Shown here: positions 7,983-16,501 of the stretch, one piece after another
Position numbering within the stretch: the first letter of the stretch is position 1
Layout: each line of letters begins with the position of its first letter
Source of the DNA: Phycisphaera sp.
GTDB lineage: Bacteria > Planctomycetota > Phycisphaerae > Phycisphaerales > UBA1924
Length of the DNA: 64,000 nt
Assembly (NCBI GenBank): GCA_025916675.1
Contig: CP098402.1
Location: 1,421,205 to 1,485,204, forward strand
Direction of reading: 5' to 3'
Program-made: the position numbers and the translations under genes
Notes under the pieces: generated by a model
What the model saw: only the letters and a program-made list of their open reading frames with translations
Databases searched by the model: none
Told to the model about the DNA's origin: nothing

Positions 7983-9119
7983 TCATGGCTTGAACCGCTC
8001 GAACGCCTCGCCATCGAACGTGTACGCCCCGCCATTGTGCGTGCCAAGCCACAAGTTGCCGTGATTATCTTTGGAGATGGCGAACACGGTGATCGTGGTC
8101 TCGCCGTCCCTGATGGGGAACTGGGTCGCTTGCTCACCATCGTATCGGAAGGCGCCCCCGGCGAAGGCGGCCGTCCAAACCGTGCCGGCATCGTCCTCGA
8201 CGACCGACATGCCCTCGACGATCCTGCCTTCGGCCCCATCCTGCACGATGCCAAAGTCCTTGACCGATCGGAAACCATCGAACCAGGCCTGGCCGGTGTA
8301 CGTGAACCAGAAGTTTCCCTTCGAGTCTTCGAGGATGGAGCGCACGGGCTCCTCCACGAGCGTGCTGTCGGTGAACCAGTGGAAGCTCGTCCCGTCGAAG
8401 CGGCACACGCCCACGCTGCTCGAGCCGAACCAGAGGTTGCCCCGGCTATCTTTCAGGATGGAGTAGACGTCGTAGGGGCTGTAGGTCGCGTGTGGGAACT
8501 CCGAACGCGGCATCCTCTCGAAGTGCTCGTCGCCGAGCTTCGTCGTCGGGAACCGCAAGCGATGGAGTGTTGTCCCGTCGTAGCGGAAGACCACGCCGGC
8601 GTCGGGCGGCCCCACGAACCACAGGTCGTCCGGTTGTAGCTTCCATTGCTGGGCATCGGTCTGGGCTTGGGCATCGGCCGGGGCCTCCAGCGTCACGAAC
8701 GCCTGCCCGTCGAACCTGCTGATGCCCTCGTATGTCGTGAAGTAGATGTTCCCGTGCGTGTCTTCCTGGATGCCCCGGATGCGGTTGCTGGCCAGCCCAT
8801 CGTCGGTGGTGAAGTTAACGAGTGTGTGCCCGTCGTAGCGGTACACCCCCCGGTCGTTGCTGCCGAACCAGTAGGTGTCGTCCGCAGCTTGGAAGACGTA
8901 AAAGATCGCCGGATCGAGCTCGACCACGACCCGGCCTTGGGCGATGGTCGCCCCGTGGTCGCTGCCGCTGGCCTGCCGCTCGGGCACGGCGGCCGGATGC
9001 TTGTCTTGCCCGTCGCCACACGCGGGAAGCGCGGCGAGAAAAACCAGGGCGAGAAGAGCGCTCTGGTGGCACTTGTTTCCACGTGGCAAGTGGGTTCTGC
9101 GCGTCCGATGGGGTGGCAT
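7983..9119 (-). CDS. Lipoprotein with regulator-propeller repeats
   Basis: A 378-aa exported protein. The chosen start MPPHRTRRTHLPRG leads into a hydrophobic stretch and the lipobox LPAC, so it should be a lipid-anchored envelope protein. The rest consists of beta-propeller blades of the two-component-regulator type: NIYFTTYEGISRFDG, NLWFGSSSVGVCRFDG, NFWFTYTGQAWFDG and NLWLGTHNGGAYTFDG, with linking turns such as DGLASNRIRGIQEDTHG. No kinase or output domain follows, so it is not a complete sensor kinase. A ligand-binding or scaffold role is an inference. Confidence 0.8.
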   Translation of the reverse strand: MPPHRTRRTHLPRGNKCHQSALLALVFLAALPACGDGQDKHPAAVPERQASGSDHGATIAQGRVVVELDPAIFYVFQAADDTYWFGSNDRGVYRYDGHTLVNFTTDDGLASNRIRGIQEDTHGNIYFTTYEGISRFDGQAFVTLEAPADAQAQTDAQQWKLQPDDLWFVGPPDAGVVFRYDGTTLHRLRFPTTKLGDEHFERMPRSEFPHATYSPYDVYSILKDSRGNLWFGSSSVGVCRFDGTSFHWFTDSTLVEEPVRSILEDSKGNFWFTYTGQAWFDGFRSVKDFGIVQDGAEGRIVEGMSVVEDDAGTVWTAAFAGGAFRYDGEQATQFPIRDGETTITVFAISKDNHGNLWLGTHNGGAYTFDGEAFERFKP

Positions 9120-9202
9120 GAAGAGTCCCTTCAGCAGATAGAGATCGCGTTTCCAATTGAGACAGATGAGCCGCCGCAACACTTCGTTGGGAAGTACGCC
9201 TT

Positions 9203-9949
9203 TCAGTCCGCGAACAGGATAGAGACTACGTCCTCAATGAAGCTGCTTACCTTCTTCGGACCAGGCTTGTATTTGCCGGGATGCCCTGATTTGTTCCGAA
9301 GATTAAGCGCGTCTGTGAGGGCACTTCTCTCGTTCTTGTCGAAAAGCCCGAGATCCTGGGCCGCCAGAAGGAGGACTGCTTCCTTAATGTAGACGAGATC
9401 ATCGAGTTTCTTGATAGTACGGGCCTTCGGATCGTGCTTCCGCACGGCTGTGTCCACGTTGGATGGTCCGCAGTCGATGCAGCTTTGCTGGATTTGGCGA
9501 ACGGAACCAGCCCACAAGAAAACAACCGCAGCACGAAGAGCACCTACGGAAAGACACTTGATTGCCTCGGCCAAGTAATCTGCGATCTCAGCATCGGATA
9601 CTGATAACACGAGGGATTCCAGCGACGAAACGTCGTGTTCAATCTCTGGCTCTGCTTCAGGAAGACCCAGAATCGAACGGACGTGCTCCTTTCCGGCGGT
9701 AGTGAGTGTCCAGAGAAAACTGCGGCTACGTTTGCCAGCAGTGTCAACGTGGGGCGCTGACTTGGCAAGAATATCAGCGAGGTTTAGCTTAGCGGCGCGG
9801 GGTACGCGTGCGCGTTTCAAGAGAGCGCGAAGTTCTTCGACCGTGACCTCGGAGTTTCCGTTGTACCGATCAGAGAAGTACAGAGCGGCAAGGCAGATGT
9901 CGCGAATTGTTCCACCCTTCAAGGGATGGAGGAACTCCACGATCGTCAT
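9203..9949 (-). CDS. Winged-helix plus HEPN-like protein
   Basis: A 248-aa protein of no certain family. Residues 1-95 look like a winged helix: EVTVEELRALLKRARVPRA, LADILAKSAPHVD, then FLWTLTTAGKEHVRSIL. The C-terminal 120 residues are helical and end with LRNKSGHP, where Arg218 and His223 give the RX4H pattern of HEPN ribonucleases. It overlaps its upstream neighbour by 1 bp (TGATG), so the two are translationally coupled. Base composition is visibly less GC-rich than the flanks, which suggests transfer. A toxin or defence role is inferred from HEPN biology, not shown. A non-enzymatic HEPN is equally possible. Confidence 0.7.
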   Translation of the reverse strand: MTIVEFLHPLKGGTIRDICLAALYFSDRYNGNSEVTVEELRALLKRARVPRAAKLNLADILAKSAPHVDTAGKRSRSFLWTLTTAGKEHVRSILGLPEAEPEIEHDVSSLESLVLSVSDAEIADYLAEAIKCLSVGALRAAVVFLWAGSVRQIQQSCIDCGPSNVDTAVRKHDPKARTIKKLDDLVYIKEAVLLLAAQDLGLFDKNERSALTDALNLRNKSGHPGKYKPGPKKVSSFIEDVVSILFAD

Positions 9950-10461
9950 CAGTCATCCCCGGTCGGCCGAGGCTTATTGCCCTTCTTGACGCCGTAAGTT
10001 TCGTTGGCATAGGCCTCACCTTTGACCGTGAGCTGCCAACCAGAGTTCTTCTGCCTGTAGAGATTCTTTCCGTCCTTCTTGGCGGTCCGCATCGAATTGT
10101 CCGGCCGATCAGGAATGGTGAGCCCAGCGTCATTCGCGTATTCACGAATGTCTACCGGAGTGATGGGAGTCACACCATATTGCGAATAGATCCAAGCGCA
10201 GATGAGATGGACGTTGTCCTTAGGCTTGTCGTGGTCGTGCTTGTTGAAGAACGTCGCAGGATCTCCAGGTACCGAGGTAGCGCCCCGTGCCGCCGGATCC
10301 TTCTTCGATCGGTGCGTGTCTTCATCGGATTCGTAGTCATCGAAGTAGAGCGGGACCAGGATTTCGAATGCGGCGGCTCGGATTGAGTCGTCGAATCCGG
10401 CGATGACTTTGTTGATCTCGCCGAGCTTCTTCTTGGCGTCGTTGATGCGATCATCATTCAT
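9949..10461 (-). CDS. Winged-helix-like partner of the HEPN-like gene
   Basis: A 170-aa charged protein, first gene of the two-gene module. Residues 1-45 are helical (MNDDRINDAKKKLGEINKV). An Asp/His-rich segment, FFNKHDHDKPKDNVHLI, follows. Residues 95-160 look like a winged helix (ITPVDIREYANDAGLTIPD; SGWQLTVKGEAYANETYG). AAGGAAG lies about 10 nt before the ATG, and a TATACT box is at 10554-10559. Function is unknown. The coupling to the HEPN-like gene and the shared winged-helix theme suggest a regulator or antitoxin-like partner, but that is inference. Confidence 0.7.
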   Translation of the reverse strand: MNDDRINDAKKKLGEINKVIAGFDDSIRAAAFEILVPLYFDDYESDEDTHRSKKDPAARGATSVPGDPATFFNKHDHDKPKDNVHLICAWIYSQYGVTPITPVDIREYANDAGLTIPDRPDNSMRTAKKDGKNLYRQKNSGWQLTVKGEAYANETYGVKKGNKPRPTGDD

Positions 10462-10848
10462 TCGCTATATCTTCCTTTTGGCCGTGCCGCCCAACTGTCG
10501 ACTGAACGTAATCCCGTGTATCCAAAGGCTGTGGACCATGCGATGTGGAATCCAGTATAGCGGGAGAACCGCCGTGCTCAGCGGAAAGTGCGCCGACGCC
10601 TCGCCCCCGGCGGCCCGACCGCCGACGACCTGACGCATCACCGCGGCCCCATTGGGCAGGGTGGGCCGGCCTGAGGCGGCTGGACGCCCGCGCCCTTCCT
10701 CCGCCCCGCCGGGGCGGATCGCGCGGCGGGGTTGCTTTCCACGGGTTGTGTCCGCCCGCGGCGCTGGGCGGCTGCACCCGTGGCTACACGCCGGTGCCCC
10801 TTCGGGGCTGGCGATACGGGCCCATGCGTGGACCCCTGACGTCCCTCC

Positions 10849-10983
10849 TCAGAACACCACCGCCGCCACCAGGAACACCACCACGCTCCCCACGATCAAT
10901 ACCGCGGCGGCGAGCAGGACGACCTGGAGGCAGCCCGAACAGCCGATGGTGTCGTTGGGATTGGGCGGGCGGTGGAATCGCAC
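10849..10983 (-). CDS. Small CxxC membrane protein candidate
   Basis: A 44-aa frame from a GTG: VRFHRPPNPNDTIGCSGC followed by one strongly hydrophobic helix (LQVVLLAAAVLIVGSVVVF) to the stop. Nearly every codon ends in G or C, as in the real genes of this window. The frame therefore looks coding even though no Shine-Dalgarno site is visible. The start is uncertain; a TTG 24 nt upstream is the alternative. Function is unknown. Confidence 0.4.
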   Translation of the reverse strand: MRFHRPPNPNDTIGCSGCLQVVLLAAAVLIVGSVVVFLVAAVVF

Positions 10984-11085
10984 GGCGGAGGGTGCGAAGG
11001 CAAGCAAGACCCCTCACCCCGGCCCTCTCCCCGAAGACGGGGCGAGGGAGGCAAGCCCCCCTCCGACCTCGGCAGACCTCGGCCA

Positions 11086-11110
11086 CCTCCCCCGCCGGGG
11101 GCGGGGGAGG
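11086..11110. repeat. GC-rich hairpin, class 2
   Basis: An 11-bp perfect stem, cctcccccgcc (11086-11096) and ggcgggggagg (11100-11110), with a GGG loop. Same class as 7875-7893 and 11553-11575. Another hairpin, with the arms ccctc and gagggg around cccg-aaga-cggg, lies just before it near 11025-11047. Confidence 0.6.
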
Positions 11111-11280
11111 GAATCGGAGGCCACTGTGCCGAGCGTCGCGGGGCCGCGATAACTCTTTCTTCGGCGGCCGATTCGGGCGGCGTTGGGGGTGGCCGTGACC
11201 GGTTCGTGGTACGTGCGGGTCCGGATATAGGAACCGTCCTCATAGCCCGTGAACGCGGTTCTGGCCGCGAAAATCGTCGT

Positions 11281-11490
11281 CATGATCGATCGTGGCGACG
11301 ATTCGATCGATCGAATCGTCGATCTTCGCGCTCGTGGCGTGGGCTCCATCGAGCACGCCGTGCCGGGTATCGATCGTGGGCGGACCTTGATCGATCGTGG
11401 CGCGGGCGTGGTCGGGCACGCCGTGCGGGGTGGCGATCTCGGGGACGGGACGCTCGGGTGTGGGGCGGTCGCGGTGGGGGGCGTGGGGGA
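11281..11490. repeat. 21-bp-period array A (10 units)
   Basis: Ten consecutive 21-bp units with no insertion or deletion, starting at 11281, 11302, 11323 and so on. Four of the first six units carry the palindrome atcgat at the same offset (units 1, 2, 5 and 6), usually followed by cgtgg. Others keep atcgag, gtcggg or ggcgat in that place. Units near the right end become G-rich. All reading frames show a 7-residue rhythm, as expected from a 21-bp period. It lies in the gap downstream of the prpD-like gene. Confidence 0.8.
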
Positions 11491-11552
11491 GTTTTGAATG
11501 CGGAGGTCGCGGAGTCGGAGGCGAGACCCCCTCAGCCTCGAAGACTCGGCAG

Positions 11553-11611
11553 CTCCCCCGCTGGGAGCGGGGGAGCGGGGGCACGGGAAGGCCGCGAGCT
11601 CACGCTCGCGG
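11553..11611. repeat. Two hairpins downstream of prpD-like gene
   Basis: A class-2 stem, ctcccccgct-ggg-agcgggggag, is at 11553-11575. On the minus strand a perfect GTGA-loop hairpin (ccgcgagc, 11592-11599; gctcgcgg, 11604-11611) is preceded by CCGAG. The latter lies 27 bp past the prpD-like stop in sense orientation, so it may also end that transcript, although no T-run follows. Confidence 0.65.
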
Positions 11612-11637
11612 CTCGGTTGGAGGCGTTTGACCGCGGC

Positions 11638-13284
11638 TCACTCCGCGTCGTCGAAGTCGTCCTTGTAGCGAATCTCGAAGTCGTGGACGGCGGCGACCTC
11701 GGCGGCGCTCTTGCCACCGAAGTTTTCGAAGCGCGAGACGATCGCGTCGGCGTCGCCGGCGAGCGAGCCCATGACGCGGAACTTGTTGGCCAGGATGTCG
11801 TGCAGGTCGGCCTCGGTGTTGCGCGCGTGGCCGGCGGGGTACATGACCAGCCCGGAGTCGTGCGTGTTGCCGCTGGTGTCGGTGATGGCCATGCTGGTGG
11901 GGATGCCGTCGGGGTACTTGTCGTCGTACTCGCGGCCGCCGTGCTCGAAGGTGATCTTGTCCATGAGCGAGCGGGTGACGGTGTTGTGGATCGAGGCGCG
12001 GTCGTAGTCGTAGGGGGTGAGGATGAGGTCCTTCCAATTGACCTTCTTCGATTCCAGGGCCTTGCGGATCAAGGTGGACACGATGTAGACCATGCTGTGG
12101 TCGGCAGACTGACGAGTCGTGGGGGTGCGCTTGGCGGGGTCGCCGATGATGCCGAAGGCGGGCTCGTACGCGACGATATTGATATTCTTGATCGCGCCGC
12201 CGTCGGCCTGCTCGAGCAGGCCCGGGTTCTTGGTGAACAGGTCGAGGACGGCCTGGAGCGCGCCGGCGCTCTGGTGCTCGTAGAGGCCCAGCTTGAAGTG
12301 CATGCCCATGACGGCGAAGTCGCTGCCGGATTTGGCGAGGACAAGATCGAACGGCGACGCGTCCGCTTGCTCCGTGTTCGCGTCGGTGGCCTTGACGGCC
12401 TTGAACATCTGGCCCGGCCCCTCGAAGATGCGGAAGATCGCCTCGGGGTTGCGGAAGATGTCGCGCGGGCCGAGGAAGCCGGCCATGCAGCGCTTCATGC
12501 TGAGGATGGCGACCTCGGTGCTGATGGCGGCGCTGGCGCCCTTGCTGTCGCTGAGCTGCTTGCCGGCCCGGATCGCACGGAACGGGATGTAGTGGGCCAC
12601 GACCATGCCGATGGCCCGCTCGATCTGGTCCTCCGTCGCGCCGAGCATCGCGCCGAACACCGCGGCGCTGGCGATGGCGCCGTGGACGACGTGGTCGACC
12701 TTGTAGGTCTTGAGGCTGAAGACCTCGGCCAGGCGTCCTCGGATCTCGTCGAGGCAGACCATGCCCTTGAGGGCCACATCGCCGCCCGCGCCGAGCATCT
12801 GGGCGGCGGCCACCGGCACGGCGTAGAAGTCGTTGTGCCCGAACTCGCCGGCGGTGTGGCCGAGGCCGGGGTTGTAGCCGAAGTTGGTGCCGTTGCTGTC
12901 CCACTCGCGGACGGCGTTGGCGTTGGCCAGGATCGCCTTCTCGGCCTTCACGCGTTGCGACGAGCCGAAGCAGGTGGCCCCGTGGGTCGTGGAGTTGCCG
13001 AGCGGCTTGCCCGTGTGCCCTTCCGGAACCGCGTACTGCAACGCCTCTTCCCTCAAGATAGTCGGGGCGTTGGTCCGCAGGGCCAGGGCGCTCACGCCGC
13101 AGAGGCACGCGTCGGTGTAGAAGAGGTTGGTGCGCTCGAGCACGTCGGGCGCGGGGTCGCCCCCCCCCACACCAGACGCCATGAACTCGATGGCGTAGCG
13201 AGCGATGCCGCGGGCCTGGTTGGTGTCGGCGGGGAGCGTGGCGTGCGTGTCGGTGCTGCTGGGCGCGGTGGTCGCTTGGGTCAT
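11638..13284 (-). CDS. prpD: MmgE/PrpD-family dehydratase
   Basis: A 548-aa member of the 2-methylcitrate dehydratase / cis-aconitate decarboxylase superfamily, which removes water from a tricarboxylic substrate. Family segments include RTNAPTILREEALQY, REWDSNGTNFGYNPG, GMVCLDEIRGRLAE and HSMVYIVSTLIRKALE. The length matches PrpD better than shorter MmgE proteins. The ATG at 13284 has AGGA upstream, and MTQATTAPSSTDTH is a plausible flexible N-terminus. The 5' end overlaps the upstream membrane-protein gene by 4 bp. No prpB or prpC is nearby, so the exact substrate is uncertain. Confidence 0.85.
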   Translation of the reverse strand: MTQATTAPSSTDTHATLPADTNQARGIARYAIEFMASGVGGGDPAPDVLERTNLFYTDACLCGVSALALRTNAPTILREEALQYAVPEGHTGKPLGNSTTHGATCFGSSQRVKAEKAILANANAVREWDSNGTNFGYNPGLGHTAGEFGHNDFYAVPVAAAQMLGAGGDVALKGMVCLDEIRGRLAEVFSLKTYKVDHVVHGAIASAAVFGAMLGATEDQIERAIGMVVAHYIPFRAIRAGKQLSDSKGASAAISTEVAILSMKRCMAGFLGPRDIFRNPEAIFRIFEGPGQMFKAVKATDANTEQADASPFDLVLAKSGSDFAVMGMHFKLGLYEHQSAGALQAVLDLFTKNPGLLEQADGGAIKNINIVAYEPAFGIIGDPAKRTPTTRQSADHSMVYIVSTLIRKALESKKVNWKDLILTPYDYDRASIHNTVTRSLMDKITFEHGGREYDDKYPDGIPTSMAITDTSGNTHDSGLVMYPAGHARNTEADLHDILANKFRVMGSLAGDADAIVSRFENFGGKSAAEVAAVHDFEIRYKDDFDDAE

Positions 13285-14171
13285 GTTTGGGAGTCCTTTG
13301 GAGTGGTGGGGGAGGGTAGGGGGGTGGTGGCGCGGCGGCGATGCTTGCGCTGGTACGAGACCACCCAGTTGTGCTTCCAGTACACAGCCTTGATGAACGT
13401 TAGCGGCAACACCGCGATGAGAAGTGGCGGGAACGTGAAGGACATGAACCAGACGAGTGGGATATTGCCGAAGAACCACAACAAAATGCCAGTGTGGGCG
13501 ATCGAGCCAATGAGGCAGGCGATGGTGATGCGATTGCCGGTCGCCTTGGCTCTTCGACGTTGTTCTTGCACAGCATTCGGAAAGTGCTGGTCAGCAACGT
13601 GACGCAGTGCGGCTTTCATTGCACCGGTTGGGGTGCGAACAGTTTGCCGAACACCAGTATACGTCTCGAACGCCCATTGATTGCCTGACGGACTCACAGT
13701 GAGTCGCCGAACATCCTTCCATGTGATGTACTCTTTGACATTGTTCCTGAACTCGATCACTATGCGATCACAGTCTACCTCAAGGTAACGCTTGCTGAAG
13801 GTGGTACGGTGATCGAAGCAGACTTGCCACCCTGGACGAGCAACATGGTGCTTCCACCATCTCTCCGACGCGCGATAAGCGACCCACATCGCATGGCGAT
13901 TCTCAAAGGACACGACGTGCAGTATCTGCGGACGCTTGCGGATGCGCATGTTTCGGACAAGCGTGTTCTTCCACTGATGTGCGCCACCAATCCGCCAATA
14001 CCCAACCCCCCTGCCAACCAACCGCGGCTCGTGCGGCTCGGTGCGCACGACCACGAGCCGGTCCAGGCGCGGCTCGACGAACACTCGGATGGGTTTTCGC
14101 TTAGGGATTGATGGGGTCTCCCGACCAAACTCGTGCGGCTCCACCATCGTACGTGCCTCGACCATAATCAC
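13281..14171 (-). CDS. Membrane protein with soluble N-terminal domain
   Basis: A 296-aa protein of no recognised family. Residues 1-200 are soluble and rich in Arg/His/Trp (KRKPIRVFVEPRLDRLVVVR; GWQVCFDHRTTFSKRYLEVD; DVRRLTVSPSGNQWAFETY), possibly PH-like. Two hydrophobic helices follow (ITIACLIGSIAHTGILLWFF and PPLLIAVLPLTFIKAVYW), and the tail is basic. Its stop overlaps the prpD-like start (ATGA), so the two are probably co-transcribed. Codons are less GC-biased than in the neighbours. The start could also be the Met codons at 14165 or 14147. Confidence 0.65.
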   Translation of the reverse strand: MIMVEARTMVEPHEFGRETPSIPKRKPIRVFVEPRLDRLVVVRTEPHEPRLVGRGVGYWRIGGAHQWKNTLVRNMRIRKRPQILHVVSFENRHAMWVAYRASERWWKHHVARPGWQVCFDHRTTFSKRYLEVDCDRIVIEFRNNVKEYITWKDVRRLTVSPSGNQWAFETYTGVRQTVRTPTGAMKAALRHVADQHFPNAVQEQRRRAKATGNRITIACLIGSIAHTGILLWFFGNIPLVWFMSFTFPPLLIAVLPLTFIKAVYWKHNWVVSYQRKHRRRATTPLPSPTTPKDSQT

Positions 14172-14188
14172 ACTTCAACGGAGGCCCC

Positions 14189-14494
14189 ATGCACGTCGAA
14201 TTCAGCTACGCCAACGTCGAGTCCTCGGACGCGCTCGAAAGCCATACCCACCAGCAGCTCGAGTCCGCGATCGGCCGATTCGAGGACCGCCTGACGCGTG
14301 TGGAAGTCCACTTTGCCGACGAGAACAGCGCTCAGAAATCGGGCAGCGACGACAAGCGGTGCACGATGGAGGCCCGGCCACGCGGACGCGATCCGATCAC
14401 GGTGGAGGCCAACGCGGGAGATTTTTACCCCGCCGTCAACGATGCGGCGGGCAAGCTCAAGCGTGCGTTGGCCAAGCGACTCGAGCGAGACTAG
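14189..14494 (+). CDS. hpf: Short ribosome hibernation promoting factor
   Basis: A 101-aa S30EA/HPF-family protein. The pattern MHVEFSYANVESSDALESHT, then KLxxLxxRx-type helix, then RVEVHFADENS and a final helix KLKRALAKRLERD fits the short, single-domain HPF. That protein binds the 30S decoding region and helps store inactive ribosomes. GGAGG lies 8 nt before the ATG. It is divergent from the membrane-protein gene at 13281-14171. Confidence 0.8.
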   Translation: MHVEFSYANVESSDALESHTHQQLESAIGRFEDRLTRVEVHFADENSAQKSGSDDKRCTMEARPRGRDPITVEANAGDFYPAVNDAAGKLKRALAKRLERD

Positions 14495-14501
14495 CCCTGG
14501 G

Positions 14502-15344
14502 TCAGCTGCCCACGCTGCCCGCGTACACGAACCAGCCCAGCCCGGTGAAGAACAGCCACCAGCCGTAGAGCCAGTGCTCGACGCCGACGGCCAGGAGCGA
14601 CCTCGTTCGCACCCACGTCCACGCGAAGAGGACGCCGCCGGGCAGCGTGATGACGAAGGCCATGAGCCCCCAGAACGGCGCGTGCAGCCAGACGAAGGCG
14701 AGCACGTTGAGCGTGAACAGCACGCGCGGGTTCGGGATGATGCGCGTGTAGCGGTGGAAGAAGAACGCGCGGTGGGTCACCTCTTGCGGGAAGGCGCTGG
14801 CGATGGGGTAGCCGATGGCAATAAAGACCAGCAGCCAAGGCGCCTCGCGCGGCAGACGCAAGAGTGCCTCGGTTTCCGAGCCATCCCGGCTCGTGATCGT
14901 CATGACGCCGGTGAAATTCTGCAGCAGCCACGCGATGCCCAGCATGGCGGCGGCGTTGAACAGGAACAGCGGGGCCACGCGCGGTAGGTCGCGCTTGAAA
15001 GCACGCCAGTTCCAGAGTTGGCGGTTGTCGAAGGTCGGATCGATCAGCAGGAACAGCCCAAGCAGCAAGCCGAACACGAACACCAGCGGCAGGATGATGC
15101 TGCCGGGCGGCCAAGGCGGGTTGGACAGTGCCGTCAGGCCAAGTGCGTTGAACAACGGGTCGAACCGCTGGTCGGGGTCCATGACAGCGGCGACGAGGGC
15201 CGGGATGAAGGCGTAGAGAGTGATGAACTCAAACCAGAGCCAAGTTCGGCCAAAGCGGCCGAGAGTTTGGGGCTCACGAACCTTGGCCTCGATCGGGGCC
15301 GGCTGGCTGGGAGGCGTCGTGGGTTGGGTGGGATCGAGTACCAT
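14502..15344 (-). CDS. CPBP-family intramembrane protease
   Basis: A 280-aa polytopic membrane protein of the Abi/CAAX prenyl-protease-like family. The glutamate/arginine motif is EVTHRAFFFHRY, and the two histidine-bearing helices are LAFVWLHAPFWGL and VGVEHWLYGWWLF. At least six hydrophobic segments can be seen. Family members cleave within the membrane and are often tied to peptide maturation or immunity. Nothing nearby indicates a partner. The N-terminal 25 residues are Pro/Gln-rich and cytoplasmic-like. Confidence 0.8.
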   Translation of the reverse strand: MVLDPTQPTTPPSQPAPIEAKVREPQTLGRFGRTWLWFEFITLYAFIPALVAAVMDPDQRFDPLFNALGLTALSNPPWPPGSIILPLVFVFGLLLGLFLLIDPTFDNRQLWNWRAFKRDLPRVAPLFLFNAAAMLGIAWLLQNFTGVMTITSRDGSETEALLRLPREAPWLLVFIAIGYPIASAFPQEVTHRAFFFHRYTRIIPNPRVLFTLNVLAFVWLHAPFWGLMAFVITLPGGVLFAWTWVRTRSLLAVGVEHWLYGWWLFFTGLGWFVYAGSVGS

Positions 15345-15527
15345 GTCTGGACAATGATGGCTGCTTCAGGCCCTTGGCAGGTCCTACCCGCCGAAATCCC
15401 TGTGGCCCCCCGCCGTTCGTTAATAGCCGATAATACTAGTTATGTTGAATTAGGGCTCAAGGCGTCGAACCGCGCGAGTTCGGGGGCAGGAGCGATGCTG
15501 GCCTGGGTGCCGCTGGCTCTCGGACAC

Positions 15528-15974
15528 CTAGTGATTGGGTTGGTTCACAGTGCCGCCGATGACCATGGCAGCCGAGATGATCAGGATGTTCTTGACGATG
15601 TACTGCCCCTCCAGGGTCAGGCCGTAAGGGATCCGGCCAGCCTGGAACGTCTCGGAGGGCAGAATGACCAGGGGCATGAACGTCCCGACCATCTGCAAGG
15701 CAAGCAAGGCGATCGCAAAACGGAGTGTGGGGCCGAAGAGGAAGAGCACGCCGATGGCGACCTCCCACCAGCCGATGATCGAGAGCCAGGTCTTGGCCGG
15801 CAACAGCGGCATCCAATCGACGGTCTGGAGCACCAGATCCTCGGCTGGCGAGATTCCAAGGGGCTTCAGAATGCCGAACCAGATGAATATGGTCGCCAGG
15901 GCGAATCGGAGGGCGGTGTGTCCGTACCGATGCATGATGGACGCGATGCGTTGATCGAGTTGCTTCAAATTCAT
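15528..15974 (-). CDS. DoxX/YkgB-like membrane protein
   Basis: A 148-aa protein with four hydrophobic helices. LRFALATIFIWFGILKPLG and WWEVAIGVLFLFGPTLR are close in pattern to YkgB/DUF417 and DoxX proteins. The role is unclear in the family; some members are linked to membrane redox stress. The gap 15345-15527 holds no gene. Confidence 0.65.
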   Translation of the reverse strand: MNLKQLDQRIASIMHRYGHTALRFALATIFIWFGILKPLGISPAEDLVLQTVDWMPLLPAKTWLSIIGWWEVAIGVLFLFGPTLRFAIALLALQMVGTFMPLVILPSETFQAGRIPYGLTLEGQYIVKNILIISAAMVIGGTVNQPNH

Positions 15975-16066
15975 GGTTCACCTCGGACAGTGCTTGCTGG
16001 TGCATGCTATCGGCGGCTGGCTGGCTCGCTGGCGGCGGTCCGCCGGGGCGCGGACTATCTTGCACC

Positions 16067-16501
16067 ATGAGCCACCAACCCACCATCTTCGACAAGATCA
16101 TCGCCGGCCAGATCCCGTGCCACAGGGTGTACGAGGACGACCATGTGCTGGCGTTTCTTGACGTCGCGCCGCTCAGCCGGGGGCACACGCTGGTGATCCC
16201 CAAGGAGCGGGCGGCCCAGATGGACCAGCTCAGCGACGAGTCGGCGGCGGCGCTCGGGCGGGTGCTGCCGCGGATTTGCCGGGCCGTGCTCAAGGCGACC
16301 GGCGCGACGGCGTATAACCTGCTCCAGAACAACGGGGCCGACGCGCACCAAGCGGTGATGCACCTGCACGTCCATGTGATCCCCCGCTATCCAGACAAAG
16401 CCGAAGGCTCGCCGGGGAGCGGGCTTGGGATCGTGTGGCCATCGGGTAACCTCGAAGATGGCGAGTCGCTGGCGAGCCAGATTCGCGGCGCGATCGACTA
16501 G
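16067..16501 (+). CDS. HIT-family nucleotide hydrolase
   Basis: A 144-aa histidine-triad protein. HLHVHVIPR carries the HxHxH active site, and FLDVAPLSRGHTLVIPK and NNGADAHQAVMHLH are typical of bacterial HinT/Hit proteins that hydrolyse nucleoside phosphoramidates. The ATG at 16067 (MSHQPTIFDKII) fits the family; an upstream in-frame ATG adds only a GC-rich leader. TATCTT about 6 nt upstream suggests a nearly leaderless mRNA. It overlaps the convergent gene by 4 bp. Confidence 0.88.
   Translation: MSHQPTIFDKIIAGQIPCHRVYEDDHVLAFLDVAPLSRGHTLVIPKERAAQMDQLSDESAAALGRVLPRICRAVLKATGATAYNLLQNNGADAHQAVMHLHVHVIPRYPDKAEGSPGSGLGIVWPSGNLEDGESLASQIRGAID

Larger units (their letters stand above)
10462..11637. 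other. Repeat-rich 1.2-kb intergenic region
   Basis: Only one small candidate gene (10849-10983) is seen. The first 100 bp hold the likely promoter of the HEPN-like module. From 11010 to 11110 there are several GC-rich hairpins, from 11281 to 11490 a 21-bp-period array, and from 11553 to 11611 two more hairpins. All long frames here are ordinary open frames of GC-rich DNA with no protein-like pattern. Confidence 0.6.

Noticed and set aside
10972-13602. An 876-codon open frame on the plus strand
   Set aside because: It lies antisense to the prpD-like gene and reads as the usual valine/glycine/aspartate-rich shadow of GC-rich coding DNA; no domain is recognisable.
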